The notes under the pieces were generated by a model that was not told the DNA's origin, did no database searches, and saw nothing but the letters and a program-made list of their open reading frames with translations. Position numbers and translations under genes: made by a program. A stretch of 6,297 nt of DNA from Clostridia bacterium (GTDB lineage Bacteria > Bacillota > Clostridia > Christensenellales > Borkfalkiaceae): the NCBI GenBank assembly GCA_017457345.1, contig JAFTHR010000007.1:1-6297 (forward strand), in the 5' to 3' direction. Shown here in pieces: positions 6,181 to 6,297 of the stretch. The number at the start of each line of letters is the position of its first letter. Position 1 is the stretch's first letter.

Positions 6181-6297
6181 TCTTCGCTAGCCGTCTCCTC
6201 TTCGTCGCTTACGTACAAATTGAGTTTCGCTGCCGCCGATTCACTCTTTACGTCGATCTTCCAGCCCGTAAGGCGCGCCGCAAGGCGAGCGTTTTGA
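6177..6297 (-). CDS. nusA: Transcription termination/antitermination factor NusA, C-terminal end (partial)
   Basis: Only the last 39 residues lie in the window; the gene continues past the right edge. Translation gives QNARLAARLTGWKIDVKSES, the well-known end of the second KH domain of NusA, followed by a short acidic tail ending DEEETASEE. The stop closely follows the KH2 domain, so the C-terminal acidic repeat domains of Escherichia coli NusA are absent, as is usual in Firmicutes. NusA binds RNA polymerase and nascent RNA and affects pausing, termination and antitermination. The TGA overlaps the ylxR ATG by four bases (ATGA). Being first in the visible order, it fits the conserved nusA-ylxR-ylxQ-infB operon. 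Confidence 0.95.
   Translation of the reverse strand, partial: QNARLAARLTGWKIDVKSESAAAKLNLYVSDEEETASEE

Overview
The whole window is coded on the minus strand. In transcription order (right to left) it holds the 3' end of nusA, then ylxR, ylxQ (an L7Ae-like gene), infB, rbfA and a DHH-family phosphoesterase of the NrnA type. After these comes the first 545 codons of a very large gene that runs off the left edge. The nusA-ylxR-ylxQ-infB-rbfA-DHH order is the classic transcription/translation operon of Firmicutes. Moderate GC, strong Shine-Dalgarno (SD) sequences and tight gene overlaps suggest an anaerobic Clostridia-like bacterium. The species cannot be named from this window.

Positions 1687-6297 are ordinary core machinery. 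NusA acts on transcribing RNA polymerase, YlxR and YlxQ are small RNA-binding proteins, IF2 (infB) delivers initiator tRNA, RbfA matures the 30S subunit, and the NrnA-type enzyme clears nanoRNAs and pAp. The genes are nearly fused: ATGA at nusA/ylxR, a 20-base overlap at ylxR/ylxQ, 4 bases between ylxQ and infB, TAATG at infB/rbfA, and 17 bases between rbfA and nrnA. I see no terminator or promoter between any of them, so one polycistronic message with translational coupling is likely.

Positions 1-1635 hold the least ordinary feature, the N-terminal part of a DUF4011-type giant helicase. It has an Ig-like N-terminal domain, then a transglutaminase-like segment in which the expected catalytic Cys and His appear to be replaced by Gln and Asn, and then the start of DUF4011. 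The helicase and nuclease domains expected in this family would lie outside the window. Such proteins are linked to phage defence or nucleic-acid processing. Here the gene sits only 51 bases downstream of the infB operon, where truB and ribF are often found.

Other points of interest are an IF2 whose N-terminus lacks the usual first winged-helix module, an ambiguous start for ylxQ, and a codon-junction bias (GAC before G, GAT otherwise) that is almost absolute in the helicase gene.
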